Positions 9,359 through 18,061 of a DNA stretch of 64,000 bases are shown here, piece by piece. Position 1 is the stretch's first letter. Each line of letters starts with the position of its first letter. A program made the translations under genes and the position numbers. Source of the DNA: Mycobacterium deserti (lineage in GTDB: Bacteria > Actinomycetota > Actinomycetes > Mycobacteriales > Mycobacteriaceae); assembly GCF_025345615.1 (NCBI RefSeq), contig NZ_JAODWD010000001.1:747304-811303 (forward strand), read 5' to 3'. Below the pieces are notes generated by a model that made no database searches, was not told the origin of the DNA, and was given only the letters and a program-made list of their open reading frames with translations.

Positions 9359-10043
9359 CGGCCTCGCGATGAGTCGCCGGCGAACGCGGATGCCGCAGCC
9401 AATGGACGCTGACGGCGACAATCCACATCACCCAGATGGCCACCGGACCCGCCATCCCGCCGAGCAGACCATTACCTGAGTTCGGGGCACCGGTGAGGGA
9501 AAAGAACCCCGCCAGTGCAGCGAGGTTGACCACAGCCCCGACCGCGGAAAGCCATCCGAAGCCGTGCGGCCAAAGGCCGTCGAACGCCAGGACGGCGACC
9601 GCGATGAAGAAGGTGGTCCCGGCCGCCGCTGCCGGCGCCGCCAGCAGGAACGCCACCGCGTGCGCGAGCCAGACGGCTTCCGGGGAAGCACGCTCGAAAC
9701 CCAGCACAGCCGCGGCAACGACCCCGAACGCAACACAGAGTGCTGTCATGAACATCAGCGCGCTCGCCAATGCGCTCCAGGTCCAAGCCGAACGGCGAGG
9801 GATGAGTTCAGCGATCAGTTCCCCGAGAAAGATGAGGAACGCGACGAAGCCGAGGCTGGCCGAGCACAGGACCAGCTTCATGGCGTCGGCGTGTTCGGCG
9901 TAGTAGGCCCCGACTCCCGCAGGCCCCGCCAGGTCAGGAAACTCGGGGATAACCAAAGCCATCGGCGTCCACAGCAATGCGAGTGCGAGGCCGGCCACGC
10001 CACCGCCCCGCCTGCCAAGCATCCAGCGCTCCCTTGTCATCAC
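9342..10043 (-). CDS. integral membrane protein, about six segments
   Basis: Hydrophobic protein of 233 residues with about six membrane segments, among them GGVAGLALALLWTPMALVI, LVLCSASLGFVAFLIFL and GPVAIWVMWIVAVSVHW. The arrangement resembles DUF4386-like proteins, but I cannot assign a family with confidence. It overlaps the SnoaL gene by 4 bp (ATGA), so the two are translationally coupled. No transport or catalytic motif is visible. Confidence 0.7.
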   Translation of the reverse strand: MMTRERWMLGRRGGGVAGLALALLWTPMALVIPEFPDLAGPAGVGAYYAEHADAMKLVLCSASLGFVAFLIFLGELIAELIPRRSAWTWSALASALMFMTALCVAFGVVAAAVLGFERASPEAVWLAHAVAFLLAAPAAAAGTTFFIAVAVLAFDGLWPHGFGWLSAVGAVVNLAALAGFFSLTGAPNSGNGLLGGMAGPVAIWVMWIVAVSVHWLRHPRSPATHREAVTAAN

Positions 10044-10480
10044 GACTCCCGTCGTGCTCGTTGCAGGAACTCGTTGAGCGCGGCGGTGTCGTAGTGGAAC
10101 ATCTGCGCCCGGGCGAACCTGCCGTCGCGCACCTCGTACAGGGCCAGGACTTCGGACTCGAACCGCTCGCCGTCCGAACTGACGCCTCGCGTCCAGTACT
10201 TGACCACCACCTCATCACCGTTGACTGCAACCACTCTCGGGTCGAAACGCCGCTCCGCTTCGCTTGGCTGAAGTGGCCCCCACGTGCCGAGCCAGGTCCT
10301 TTCCGGCTCTGATTCCAGTTGTTCTCGGAGCACGTTCTTGCCCTTGAGCACACCGCCGTACGGCAGCGACGGCGCCTCGTGAAACTCCAGGTCGTCGTGG
10401 TACAGACGGTCCAGCGTTTCGGCGTCGCGGTCTTGAACCGCCCGGATGACGTCGAGCACCACTCGCGCTTTGCTATCCAT
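10040..10480 (-). CDS. SnoaL-like (NTF2-fold) protein
   Basis: NTF2-fold protein of about 146 residues related to SnoaL/ketosteroid-isomerase-like proteins. Typical elements are an N-terminal VLDVIRAVQDRDAETLDRLYHDDLEFHE, a central PYGGVLKGKNVLREQL, and a C-terminal FARAQMFHYDTAALNEFL. I chose ATG 10480 (MDSKARV) over an in-frame GTG at 10498. The gene heads an operon with the membrane protein. Proteins of this fold act as isomerases, cyclases or binding proteins, and nothing here fixes the role. Confidence 0.8.
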   Translation of the reverse strand: MDSKARVVLDVIRAVQDRDAETLDRLYHDDLEFHEAPSLPYGGVLKGKNVLREQLESEPERTWLGTWGPLQPSEAERRFDPRVVAVNGDEVVVKYWTRGVSSDGERFESEVLALYEVRDGRFARAQMFHYDTAALNEFLQRARRES

Positions 10481-10528
10481 GTCGAACCCCGATCTCACAT
10501 CAGGTCGCCGCTTGGGCGAACAAGTAAT

Positions 10529-10552
10529 AGAATATCTACTCTAGTATCTGCG
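10529..10552 (-). promoter_or_regulatory. putative TetR box upstream of the SnoaL operon
   Basis: This AT-rich segment contains GAATA and CTAGTAT in the same spacing as 8739-8762. It lies inside a looser inverted repeat, TAGAA (10528-10532) against TTCTA (10553-10557), and an inner TACT-CT-AGTA. It is 49 bp upstream of the chosen SnoaL start. Shared occurrence at the TetR promoter is the reason to call it an operator. Confidence 0.45.
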
Positions 10553-10645
10553 TTCTAATATTGCCACCCTCGTAGCGGATGACGAACAACGTTGTAGGCA
10601 GTGCGACTCGGCGCGCGAAGGCGACGCCGGGTACTGCTCAGCGAA

Positions 10646-12469
10646 TCAGGCCAGTGAGTCCATCCATGCGCGGTGCAACGCGGCATACCGGCCGTCGTTG
10701 CGCGTGATCAGTTCCTCGGGGACCCCGTCCTCGACGATGCGGCCGTGTTCGAGCACCAGCACCCGGTCGGCGACCTGCACCGTCGACAGGCGGTGCGCGA
10801 TGACCAGCGCGGTGCGATCGGCCAGCACCGTCTCCAAGGCCCGCTGCACCATTCGCTCACTGGGGATGTCCAGCGACGACGTCGCCTCGTCGAGGATCAG
10901 CACCGCAGGATCGGCCAGGAAGGCCCTGGCGAACGCGACGAGTTGGCGCTGTCCCGCCGAGAGCCGGCCGCCGCGCTTGGCCACGTCGGTCTCGTAGCCG
11001 TCGGGCAGCGTATCGATGAACCGGTCCACGCCGACGGCCTCGGCGGCCGCGACGACCTCGGCGTCCCGTGCATCGGGGCGGCCGAACCGGATGTTGTCGG
11101 CGATGCTGCCGTCGAACATGAAGTTCTCCTGCGTCACCATCACGACGTTGCGGCGCAGTTCCGGCTGCGACACGTCGCGCAGGTCTACCCCGTCGAGTGT
11201 CACCGACCCGGCCGTCGGATCGTAGAACCGCGCAATGAGTTTGGCGATCGTGGTCTTGCCCGCGCCGGTGGTGCCGACCAACGCGACGGTCTGACCCGCG
11301 GGTACGTCGAGCGTCAGCCCTGGCAGTACGGGCCGGCCGCGGACGTAGGAGAACTGCACGTCGCGGAACGCGATGTCACCGCGCACCCGCGTGAGTTCGA
11401 CCGGGCGTTTCGGGTCTTTGATCCCGGGTCGCTCGGCGAGCACGCCTGCCAGTTTCTCCAACGCCGACGCGGCGGACTGGAACGTGTTGAAGAACTGCGA
11501 GATCTCCTGCATCGGCTCGAAGAACATGCGCAGGTAGAGCAGGAAGGCCGCGAGCGTGCCGATGGTCATCTGGTCGTGCAGCACGCGGTAGCCGCCGTAG
11601 AGGAGCACCACCCCGGTGGTGACGTTGCCGACGAGTTTCACGCCGGGCATGAACACGGCGAGCAGCCGGAAGGTCTTCTCGTTGATCGCGCGGTAGTCGT
11701 CGGCGATGTCCTCGAAGATCTCCTGGTTCCGCGGTTCGCGGCGGTAGGCCTGCACCGCCTTGATGCCGGTCATGGTCTCGACGAACTGCACGATCACCAG
11801 CGCGGCGCTCTCCCGCACCTTGCGGTACGTCTTGGCCGACTCGTTGCGGAACCACCACACCAGCGCCACCAGCAGCGGGAAGGCCGCCAGGCACATCAGG
11901 CCGAGCTGGACGTCCAGTACGACAAGCAGAATGGCCGTACCGACCAGCGTGAGCACCGCGGTGATCAGGCTGTCGAACCCCGTCTCCAGCATGTCCTGGA
12001 TGGCCTCGACATCGTTGGTCGAGCGGCTGACCACGCGGCCCGACGTGTAGCGCTCGTGGAAGGCGATGTCGAGACGCTGGAAGTGCCGGAACACCCGGCG
12101 GCGCAACTCGAGCAGCACCTTCTGCCCGATGCGGCCCGAGCGCCGCAAGAAGAACATCCTGCTGGTGGCCTGCACGACGACCACGACGCCGAGTGCGCCG
12201 ACGATCATCAAGAGTGTGTGCGCCGGACCGCCATTCGTGATGGGCGGGATGCCATGGTCGATGCCGCGCTGGACGAGCAACGGAACCGACAGCCGCGCAA
12301 CGTTTTCCACGATCACGACCAGAGCGAGCAGGGCGACGGTGACGCGGTACGGTCGCAGCAGTGAGCCGAGCAGTGAGCGTGCCTCGCGGCGCCTGTCGAT
12401 AGTCTCGTCGATCGGCAGGTCGTCGTTCTGGTCTTCGTTGAGCCGGCCGCGCCAGTCAATTGCCGTCAT
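10646..12469 (-). CDS. ABC exporter half-transporter (TMD-NBD), canonical NBD
   Basis: Type IV ABC exporter subunit of 607 residues: six-helix membrane domain, then an ATPase domain. The Walker A motif is GTTGAGKT, the signature is LSAGQ, Walker B plus catalytic Glu is LILDEATSSLD, and the switch is AHRLST. The signature departs from LSGGQ, as often seen in the partner of a degenerate half-transporter. It overlaps the next half-transporter by 4 bp (ATGA), so the two probably form a heterodimer in the inner membrane. The likely role is export of a drug, lipid or peptide. Confidence 0.9.
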   Translation of the reverse strand: MTAIDWRGRLNEDQNDDLPIDETIDRRREARSLLGSLLRPYRVTVALLALVVIVENVARLSVPLLVQRGIDHGIPPITNGGPAHTLLMIVGALGVVVVVQATSRMFFLRRSGRIGQKVLLELRRRVFRHFQRLDIAFHERYTSGRVVSRSTNDVEAIQDMLETGFDSLITAVLTLVGTAILLVVLDVQLGLMCLAAFPLLVALVWWFRNESAKTYRKVRESAALVIVQFVETMTGIKAVQAYRREPRNQEIFEDIADDYRAINEKTFRLLAVFMPGVKLVGNVTTGVVLLYGGYRVLHDQMTIGTLAAFLLYLRMFFEPMQEISQFFNTFQSAASALEKLAGVLAERPGIKDPKRPVELTRVRGDIAFRDVQFSYVRGRPVLPGLTLDVPAGQTVALVGTTGAGKTTIAKLIARFYDPTAGSVTLDGVDLRDVSQPELRRNVVMVTQENFMFDGSIADNIRFGRPDARDAEVVAAAEAVGVDRFIDTLPDGYETDVAKRGGRLSAGQRQLVAFARAFLADPAVLILDEATSSLDIPSERMVQRALETVLADRTALVIAHRLSTVQVADRVLVLEHGRIVEDGVPEELITRNDGRYAALHRAWMDSLA

Positions 12470-14397
12470 CGGCGTTCAGCCTCCGAGGTGACGTAGCCGC
12501 GCGGTTCGTGCTCCTCGATGACGTGGTCCAGGCGGGTGCGGTCCTCGTCGTTCTCCCAGTCGCAGACCCGTTCGCTGCCGTCGTCGAGTTCGTCGTCGGC
12601 GGCCAGCAGATAGCGGTACTTGGGCACGGTCGCCAGGAGGTCGGCGTGGGTGCCGACATGGGTGATGGTGCCGGCCCCATTCACCCCGTCCAGCAGTGCG
12701 ACCTTGTCGGCCAGGAGCACCGTCGACGCGCGGTGTGCGACGACGATGCCGGTGACCGCGTGCAAGACCCGCCGCAGCGCCTCCTCGACGACCGCCTCGG
12801 TGTGCACGTCGAGCGCCGACAACGTGTCGTCGAGGACCAGGATCTTCGGCCCGGCGAGAATTGCCCGCGCCAGCGACAGCCGCTGCCGCTGCCCGCCGGA
12901 CAGGCTCATGCCCTGCTCACCGATGCGGGTGTCGAGCCCGAACGGCAGGTCGTAGACGAATTCCGCTGCCGCAACCTCGATGGCTTGACGCAGATCGGCG
13001 TCGGTCGCGTCGGGCCGACCCAGCCTCAGGTTCTCGGCAACCGACATCGAGAACAACGTCGGGTCCTCGAACGCGGTGGCCACAGTCTGCCGCAGTGCGG
13101 GCAGGGACAATTCGCGGATGTCCTGGCCGTCGATGCAGATCGATCCCTCGGTGACGTCATAGAGCCGCGACAACAGCGCGGTCAACACCGACTTGCCCGA
13201 CCCCGTCGAGCCGACGAGCGCCAGCGTCTCTCCCGGTTCGACCGTGACGGTGACGTGGCGCAGCGCAAAGTCGTCGTCGCTCGCATCGGGGAAACGGAAG
13301 CCGACATCGACCAGTTCGAGCCGCCCGCCGCGGGGCGCCTCGTGCTTCGGTCCGTCGACGATCTCTTGTGGCGCATCGAAGATCTCGGCGATCCGGTTGG
13401 CCGCGGTGAACGATTCCTGGGTCATCGACAGCAGGAAGCCCAGCGACGCGATCGGCCACACCAGCGACAGCATCATCGTGATGAAAGCGACGAGCGTGCC
13501 CATGGTCACGTAACCGTGGCCGGCCGCGTACGCCCCAAAGCCCAGCACGATGATCAGCGTCAGGTTGGGGATGATCTCGAGCAGCGTCCAGAACTTCGCC
13601 GATACCGACACGCGGCTTACCTGTGTGTCGTAGAGGTTCGTCAGTTGTTTGTCGAAGCGGTCGAAGACGTAGTCCTCACGGCCGAACGACTTCACCACGC
13701 GCAGGCCCAGTGCCGACTCTTCGACGTGGGTGGCGACGTGACCGGCCTGGTCCTGAGCCAGGCGCGAGAGCCGGGTGTACTCCTGCTGGAAGTGCAGCAC
13801 GGTCAGGGTGATCGGGACGATCGACAGCAGCACGACCACACCGAGCGGCCAGTACATCGACAGCAGGATCGCGGTCACGGCGGCGATCTGCAGGCCGTTG
13901 AGGATGAGGAACAGCAGTCCGAATGACATGAATCGGCGAATGGTGCTCAGGTCGTTCATGATTCGTGACAACAGCTGGCCTGACTGCCATCGGCCGTGAA
14001 ACGACATCGGCAGGATCTGCAGCCGGGCGTAGAGGTCCTTGCGGATGTCGGCCTCCACGCCCATGGTCGCGCGGGAGACCAGCCATCGGCGGATGAACCA
14101 CAGCACCGCCTCGGTGACGCCGACGCCCATCGCGGCGGCGCCCAGCAGCCACAGCCCCTGCTGGTCCTGATGACGCACCGGGCCGTCGATGACGGCCTTG
14201 GTCATCAGCGGGATCGAGACGGTGGCGCACAGGCTGGCGATCGCGACCACGAACATCGAGATCCACCGCACGCGGTACGGAAACAGGTACGGCAGCATCC
14301 GCCACAGATCCGAACTGGAACGACGGTGCTTCGGTGGCGGGGCGATCGCCGGCTCTGAGCGCAGCGCACGGGGGATGGGGTCAACCACTGAGAACAT
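12466..14397 (-). CDS. ABC exporter half-transporter with degenerate Walker B
   Basis: Type IV ABC exporter subunit of 643 residues. The Walker A motif is GSTGSGKS, the signature is LSGGQRQR, and the switch is VAHRAST. Walker B reads ILVLDDTLSALD, so Asp replaces the catalytic Glu. That is the mark of the inactive ATP site in heterodimeric exporters, and it fits pairing with the canonical subunit encoded next (4-bp overlap). The pair is similar in organisation to the two halves of mycobacterial Rv0194, but I cannot show orthology. An internal GTG at 14388 is an alternative start. Confidence 0.9.
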   Translation of the reverse strand: MFSVVDPIPRALRSEPAIAPPPKHRRSSSDLWRMLPYLFPYRVRWISMFVVAIASLCATVSIPLMTKAVIDGPVRHQDQQGLWLLGAAAMGVGVTEAVLWFIRRWLVSRATMGVEADIRKDLYARLQILPMSFHGRWQSGQLLSRIMNDLSTIRRFMSFGLLFLILNGLQIAAVTAILLSMYWPLGVVVLLSIVPITLTVLHFQQEYTRLSRLAQDQAGHVATHVEESALGLRVVKSFGREDYVFDRFDKQLTNLYDTQVSRVSVSAKFWTLLEIIPNLTLIIVLGFGAYAAGHGYVTMGTLVAFITMMLSLVWPIASLGFLLSMTQESFTAANRIAEIFDAPQEIVDGPKHEAPRGGRLELVDVGFRFPDASDDDFALRHVTVTVEPGETLALVGSTGSGKSVLTALLSRLYDVTEGSICIDGQDIRELSLPALRQTVATAFEDPTLFSMSVAENLRLGRPDATDADLRQAIEVAAAEFVYDLPFGLDTRIGEQGMSLSGGQRQRLSLARAILAGPKILVLDDTLSALDVHTEAVVEEALRRVLHAVTGIVVAHRASTVLLADKVALLDGVNGAGTITHVGTHADLLATVPKYRYLLAADDELDDGSERVCDWENDEDRTRLDHVIEEHEPRGYVTSEAERR

Positions 14398-14424
14398 CTT
14401 CCCATGAGCGGCAACCGGTTAACG

Positions 14425-16323
14425 TCATGCAGCGACTTCGTCGTTTTGGCTGTTCTCCTGCTCACCGAATTGCGTCTCGTAGAGCTCGGCGTACCGTTCG
14501 CCGCGCGCGAGCAGTTCTGAGTGCGTACCGCGCTCGACGATGCGGCCACCCTCGACCACCAGGATCTGGTCGGCGGCGCGGACGGTGGACAGCCGGTGGG
14601 CGATGACGATCGACGTCCGGCCGCTCAGCGCCTCGGCCAGCGCCTGCTGGACGGCGGCTTCCGACGCGGAATCCAACGACGCGGTGGCCTCGTCGAGCAC
14701 CACTACCCGCGACCGGCCGAGCAACAGCCGGGCGATGGTGAGCCGCTGCCGCTGCCCTCCGGAGAGCCGATAGCCCCGCTCACCGACCACGGTGTCGAGT
14801 TTGTCGGGCATGTCCGCGATGACGTCGGCCAGCCGAGCACGGTCCAGTGCCTCCCACAATTGCTCGTCGGTCGCGTGCGGTGCGGCCAGCCGCAGGTTGG
14901 AGGCGATCGACTCGTGGAAGAGGTGCCCGTCCTGGGTCACCATGCCGACGGTTTCCTTGAGCGACGCGAAGGTCAGGTCACCGACATCGACGTCGCTCAG
15001 TTTCACCGAGCCCGAGTCGACGTCGTAGAGCCGCGCCAACAGCGCCGCGATCGTCGACTTGCCCGCTCCTGACGATCCGACCAGCGCCACCATTTGGCCC
15101 GGCCGCGCGGTGAACGAGATGCCGTGCAGCACTTCGTCTCCGCCTCTCTCGTCGAGAGCGGCCACTTCCTCGAGTGACGCCAGGGAGACCTTGTCCGCCG
15201 AGGGGTAGGAGAACCGCACGTCGTCGAACTGGACCTCGACGGGCCCGTCGGCGATGTCGACCGCGTCGGGCTTCTCCTGGATGAGCGGCTCAAGGTCGAG
15301 GACCTCGAAGACCCGCTCGAAACTCACCAGAGCGCTCGCGATCTCGACGCGGGCGTTGGCCAGTGCCGTCAGCGGCGCGTAGAGCCGGGTCAGCAGCAGG
15401 GCGAGCGACACGATGGCCCCGGCCTGCAGATGGCCGCCGATGGCCAGCACGCCGCCCAGGCCGTAGACGAGTGCCAGCGCCAGCGCCGACATCAGCGTCA
15501 GCGAGTTCATGAAGACCGACTGCAGCATCGCGGTCTTGACGCCGATGTCGCGCACTCGCCCGGCGCGGATCTCGAATTCCCGCGACTCCGTTGCCGGACT
15601 GCCGAACAGTTTCACCAGCGTCGCGCCGGGCGCCGAGAACCGTTCGGTCATCTGGGTGTTCATCGTCGCGTTGTGGATGGCGGCCTCGCGGGACAACCGC
15701 GCCATGCTCGCGCCGATGCGCCGGGCCGGCAGGATGAACAGCGGCGTCAGCACCAGCGACAGCAGCGTGATCTGCCACGAGATCGACAGCATCACCGCGA
15801 GCGTCAACGTCAGCGTGACGAGGTTGGACACGACGCCGGACAGCGTGTCGGAGAATGCGCGCTGCGCGCCCATGACGTCGTTGCCGAGGCGGCTGACGAG
15901 CGCGCCCGTGCGGGTGCGCATGAAGAAGGCGACCGGCATGCGTTGCACGTGGTCGAACACCGCGGTGCGCAGGTCGAGGATCAGCCCTTCGCCGATGGAC
16001 GACGACAACCACCGGGTGCCCAGCGAGACCGCGGCCTCGGCGAGGGCCACCAGCGCGATGATTGCGGCGAGCAGCACCACGACTCCTGCCGCGCCACCCT
16101 TGACGATCTGGTCGACCACTTTGCCCGCCAGCACCGGCGTGGCGACGGCCAGTAGCGCGCTGACCACGCTGACTGCAACGAAGAGCCGCAACCGCCGGTG
16201 ATGACGGCTAGCGAAGCGCCAGATGCGACCGAGCAGGGCCCGGTTGGCCAGCGAGCGCAGATCGCCGCCGCGGGCGTGGGTCTGCCGGTACAGGCTTTGC
16301 CGGGCGGCCGTCTCAATACTCAT
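14425..16323 (-). CDS. ABC exporter half-transporter, third of the operon
   Basis: Type IV exporter subunit of about 632 residues with a complete ATPase domain: Walker A GSSGAGKS, signature LSGGQRQR, Walker B VVVLDEATASLD, switch AHRLST. All catalytic residues are present, so it could act as a homodimer. It lies 27 bp upstream of the degenerate half-transporter and is probably the first gene of a three-gene transcript. ATG 16323 (MSIETAARQ) is chosen; an in-frame TTG at 16347 adds eight unlikely residues. The substrate is unknown. Confidence 0.88.
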   Translation of the reverse strand: MSIETAARQSLYRQTHARGGDLRSLANRALLGRIWRFASRHHRRLRLFVAVSVVSALLAVATPVLAGKVVDQIVKGGAAGVVVLLAAIIALVALAEAAVSLGTRWLSSSIGEGLILDLRTAVFDHVQRMPVAFFMRTRTGALVSRLGNDVMGAQRAFSDTLSGVVSNLVTLTLTLAVMLSISWQITLLSLVLTPLFILPARRIGASMARLSREAAIHNATMNTQMTERFSAPGATLVKLFGSPATESREFEIRAGRVRDIGVKTAMLQSVFMNSLTLMSALALALVYGLGGVLAIGGHLQAGAIVSLALLLTRLYAPLTALANARVEIASALVSFERVFEVLDLEPLIQEKPDAVDIADGPVEVQFDDVRFSYPSADKVSLASLEEVAALDERGGDEVLHGISFTARPGQMVALVGSSGAGKSTIAALLARLYDVDSGSVKLSDVDVGDLTFASLKETVGMVTQDGHLFHESIASNLRLAAPHATDEQLWEALDRARLADVIADMPDKLDTVVGERGYRLSGGQRQRLTIARLLLGRSRVVVLDEATASLDSASEAAVQQALAEALSGRTSIVIAHRLSTVRAADQILVVEGGRIVERGTHSELLARGERYAELYETQFGEQENSQNDEVAA

Positions 16324-16490
16324 GGAATCACCGTAGAACCTCAACAATGGATGAGGTCAACGGCTTCCCGCGCCGCCGACCAGCGGTCATGGGAGTACCC
16401 GGAATGGCGGGCTCGTAGCGGCAGAGAGGCTGACGGCGCTGCGACCGAGCAGTCGACCCACCACAGGGAGCTGGTTTAGCTTGGGATTCC

Positions 16491-17252
16491 GTGACCGAAA
16501 TCCCGAGCGGATCGCCCAGGCTCGACTGGTGGGAAAGACGTACGGACTGGCCCCTGGCGGCAGTGGCCATCATGTTCCTCGTCGCATACGCGGTCGATGT
16601 GCTGGCACAACCCAGCGGCGCGGCCGACCGCGCGGTCGACCTGGTCACGTGGGGTTCCTGGGCGGTTTTCGCGATCGATTACCTGATCCGGCTGGGGCTG
16701 GCCACGGACCGGTGGCGCTGGTTCTACCGCCACCTGTTCGATCTTGCGATCGTTCTCTTGCCCCTGCTGCGTCCGTTGCGACTGGTGCGACTCGTCATTC
16801 TCATCACCGCCCTGCACCGCGCGGTCGGCAACGCGATCCGGGGCCGCGTGGTCGTCTACACGGTCGCCGCTGCAGTGCTGTTGGTGTTTGTCGCCTCGCT
16901 GGCGGTGCTGGACAGCGAGCGCCACGTCCCCGACGCCCACATCACCGACTTCGGCGAGGCCCTGTGGTGGTCGGTCACCACGATCACCACCGTCGGTTAC
17001 GGCGACCTGACTCCGATCACCACCGAGGGCCGCGTGATCGCTGCGCTCCTGATGATCGGCGGAATCAGCCTCGTCGGATCGATCACCGCGACGTTGGCGT
17101 CCTGGATCGTGCAACGCGTTGCCGACGAGCAGGCGGCCGAAGAAGCGGTGACGACGGCGCACATCAATCGATTGGTCAGTGAGATCGGCGAGCTGCGCAG
17201 CGAGGTGCGTCGCCTCGGCGGAGAAACAGACCCCGACCGGCCGGACGGGTAA
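16491..17252 (+). CDS. voltage-gated-type potassium channel protein
   Basis: Cation channel subunit of 253 residues. The pore selectivity filter TVGYGD (167-172) follows the pore helix ALWWSVTTIT. Upstream are voltage-sensor-like helices, with an Arg-spaced S4-like stretch RPLRLVRLVILITALHRAV. The C-terminus is a short predicted coiled coil (VSEIGELRSEVRRLGG) and there is no RCK/TrkA domain. It is divergent from the ABC operon, and 48 bp separate it from prrA on the same strand. Confidence 0.9.
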   Translation: MTEIPSGSPRLDWWERRTDWPLAAVAIMFLVAYAVDVLAQPSGAADRAVDLVTWGSWAVFAIDYLIRLGLATDRWRWFYRHLFDLAIVLLPLLRPLRLVRLVILITALHRAVGNAIRGRVVVYTVAAAVLLVFVASLAVLDSERHVPDAHITDFGEALWWSVTTITTVGYGDLTPITTEGRVIAALLMIGGISLVGSITATLASWIVQRVADEQAAEEAVTTAHINRLVSEIGELRSEVRRLGGETDPDRPDG

Positions 17253-17300
17253 AGGGCAGCTTCCCCCAGCCGCCGCCCTGCATCAGGCAAGATTGCACGC

Positions 17301-18002
17301 ATGGACAGTGGAGCAGCCTCGCCCCGGGTTCTGGTAGTCGACGACGACCCGGACGTGTTGGCCTCGCTCGAAAGAGGGCTGCGGCTGTCCGGGTTCGACG
17401 TGTCGACCGCCGTCGACGGCGCCGAGGCGCTGCGCAGCGCGACCGAGACCCGACCGGATGCGATCGTGCTGGACATCAACATGCCGGTGCTCGACGGCGT
17501 CAGCGTGGTGACCGCGCTGCGGGCAATGGACAACGACGTGCCGGTGTGCGTGCTGTCCGCTCGCAGTTCGGTCGACGACCGTGTGGCCGGCCTGGAAGCC
17601 GGTGCCGACGATTACCTCGTCAAGCCCTTCGTGCTGGCCGAACTCGTCGCGCGGGTGAAGGCCCTGTTGCGCCGGCGCGGATCGACGGCGACGTTCTCCT
17701 CGGAGACCATTCAGGTGGGTCCGCTGGAGGTCGACATCCCGGGCCGCCGCGCCCGGGTCAACGGCGTCGACGTCGACCTCACCAAGCGCGAATTCGACCT
17801 GCTCGCCGTGCTGGCCGAACACAAGACCGCCGTGCTGTCCCGCGCGCAGCTGCTGGAGCTGGTGTGGGGTTACGACTTCGCCGCCGACACCAACGTCGTC
17901 GACGTCTTCATCGGTTATCTGCGCCGCAAGCTCGAGGCGGGCGGCGCGCCTCGACTTCTGCACACCGTGCGCGGAGTGGGATTCGTCCTGAGGCAGCAAT
18001 GA
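17301..18002 (+). CDS. prrA: response regulator PrrA
   Basis: OmpR/PhoB-type response regulator, 233 residues. The receiver domain (about 9-125) carries the acidic triad DDD near residue 14, the phosphoacceptor Asp58 in VLDINMP and the conserved Lys in YLVKPF. The C-terminal winged helix contains [16 protein letters not shown] and [11 protein letters not shown]. It is nearly identical to M. tuberculosis PrrA (Rv0903c) as I recall it. In mycobacteria PrrAB is linked to growth, respiration and adaptation during early infection. It pairs with the kinase gene downstream, here after an unusual 59-bp gap. Confidence 0.97.
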   Translation: MDSGAASPRVLVVDDDPDVLASLERGLRLSGFDVSTAVDGAEALRSATETRPDAIVLDINMPVLDGVSVVTALRAMDNDVPVCVLSARSSVDDRVAGLEAGADDYLVKPFVLAELVARVKALLRRRGSTATFSSETIQVGPLEVDIPGRRARVNGVDVDLTKREFDLLAVLAEHKTAVLSRAQLLELVWGYDFAADTNVVDVFIGYLRRKLEAGGAPRLLHTVRGVGFVLRQQ

Positions 18003-18061
18003 TGTGGGGGTACCGCCCGCTTGCGGGGGACGCTTGCGCAAAGAACCGACAGCAGTAGCCG
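18003..18061. repeat. palindromic insert between prrA and prrB
   Basis: This 59-bp spacer carries a GC hairpin: CCCGC (18017-18021) and GCGGG separated by TT, flanked by GGGGGTACC and GGGGACGC. From memory prrA and prrB are closer together in M. tuberculosis. The sequence resembles short palindromic repeats dispersed in mycobacterial genomes, which is an inference. It may attenuate or stabilise the prrAB message. Confidence 0.4.

Noticed and set aside
1354..17252. Recent genomic island between accD3 and prrA
   Set aside because: No integrase, tRNA end or composition change marks the borders. The block reads as ordinary high-GC mycobacterial DNA.
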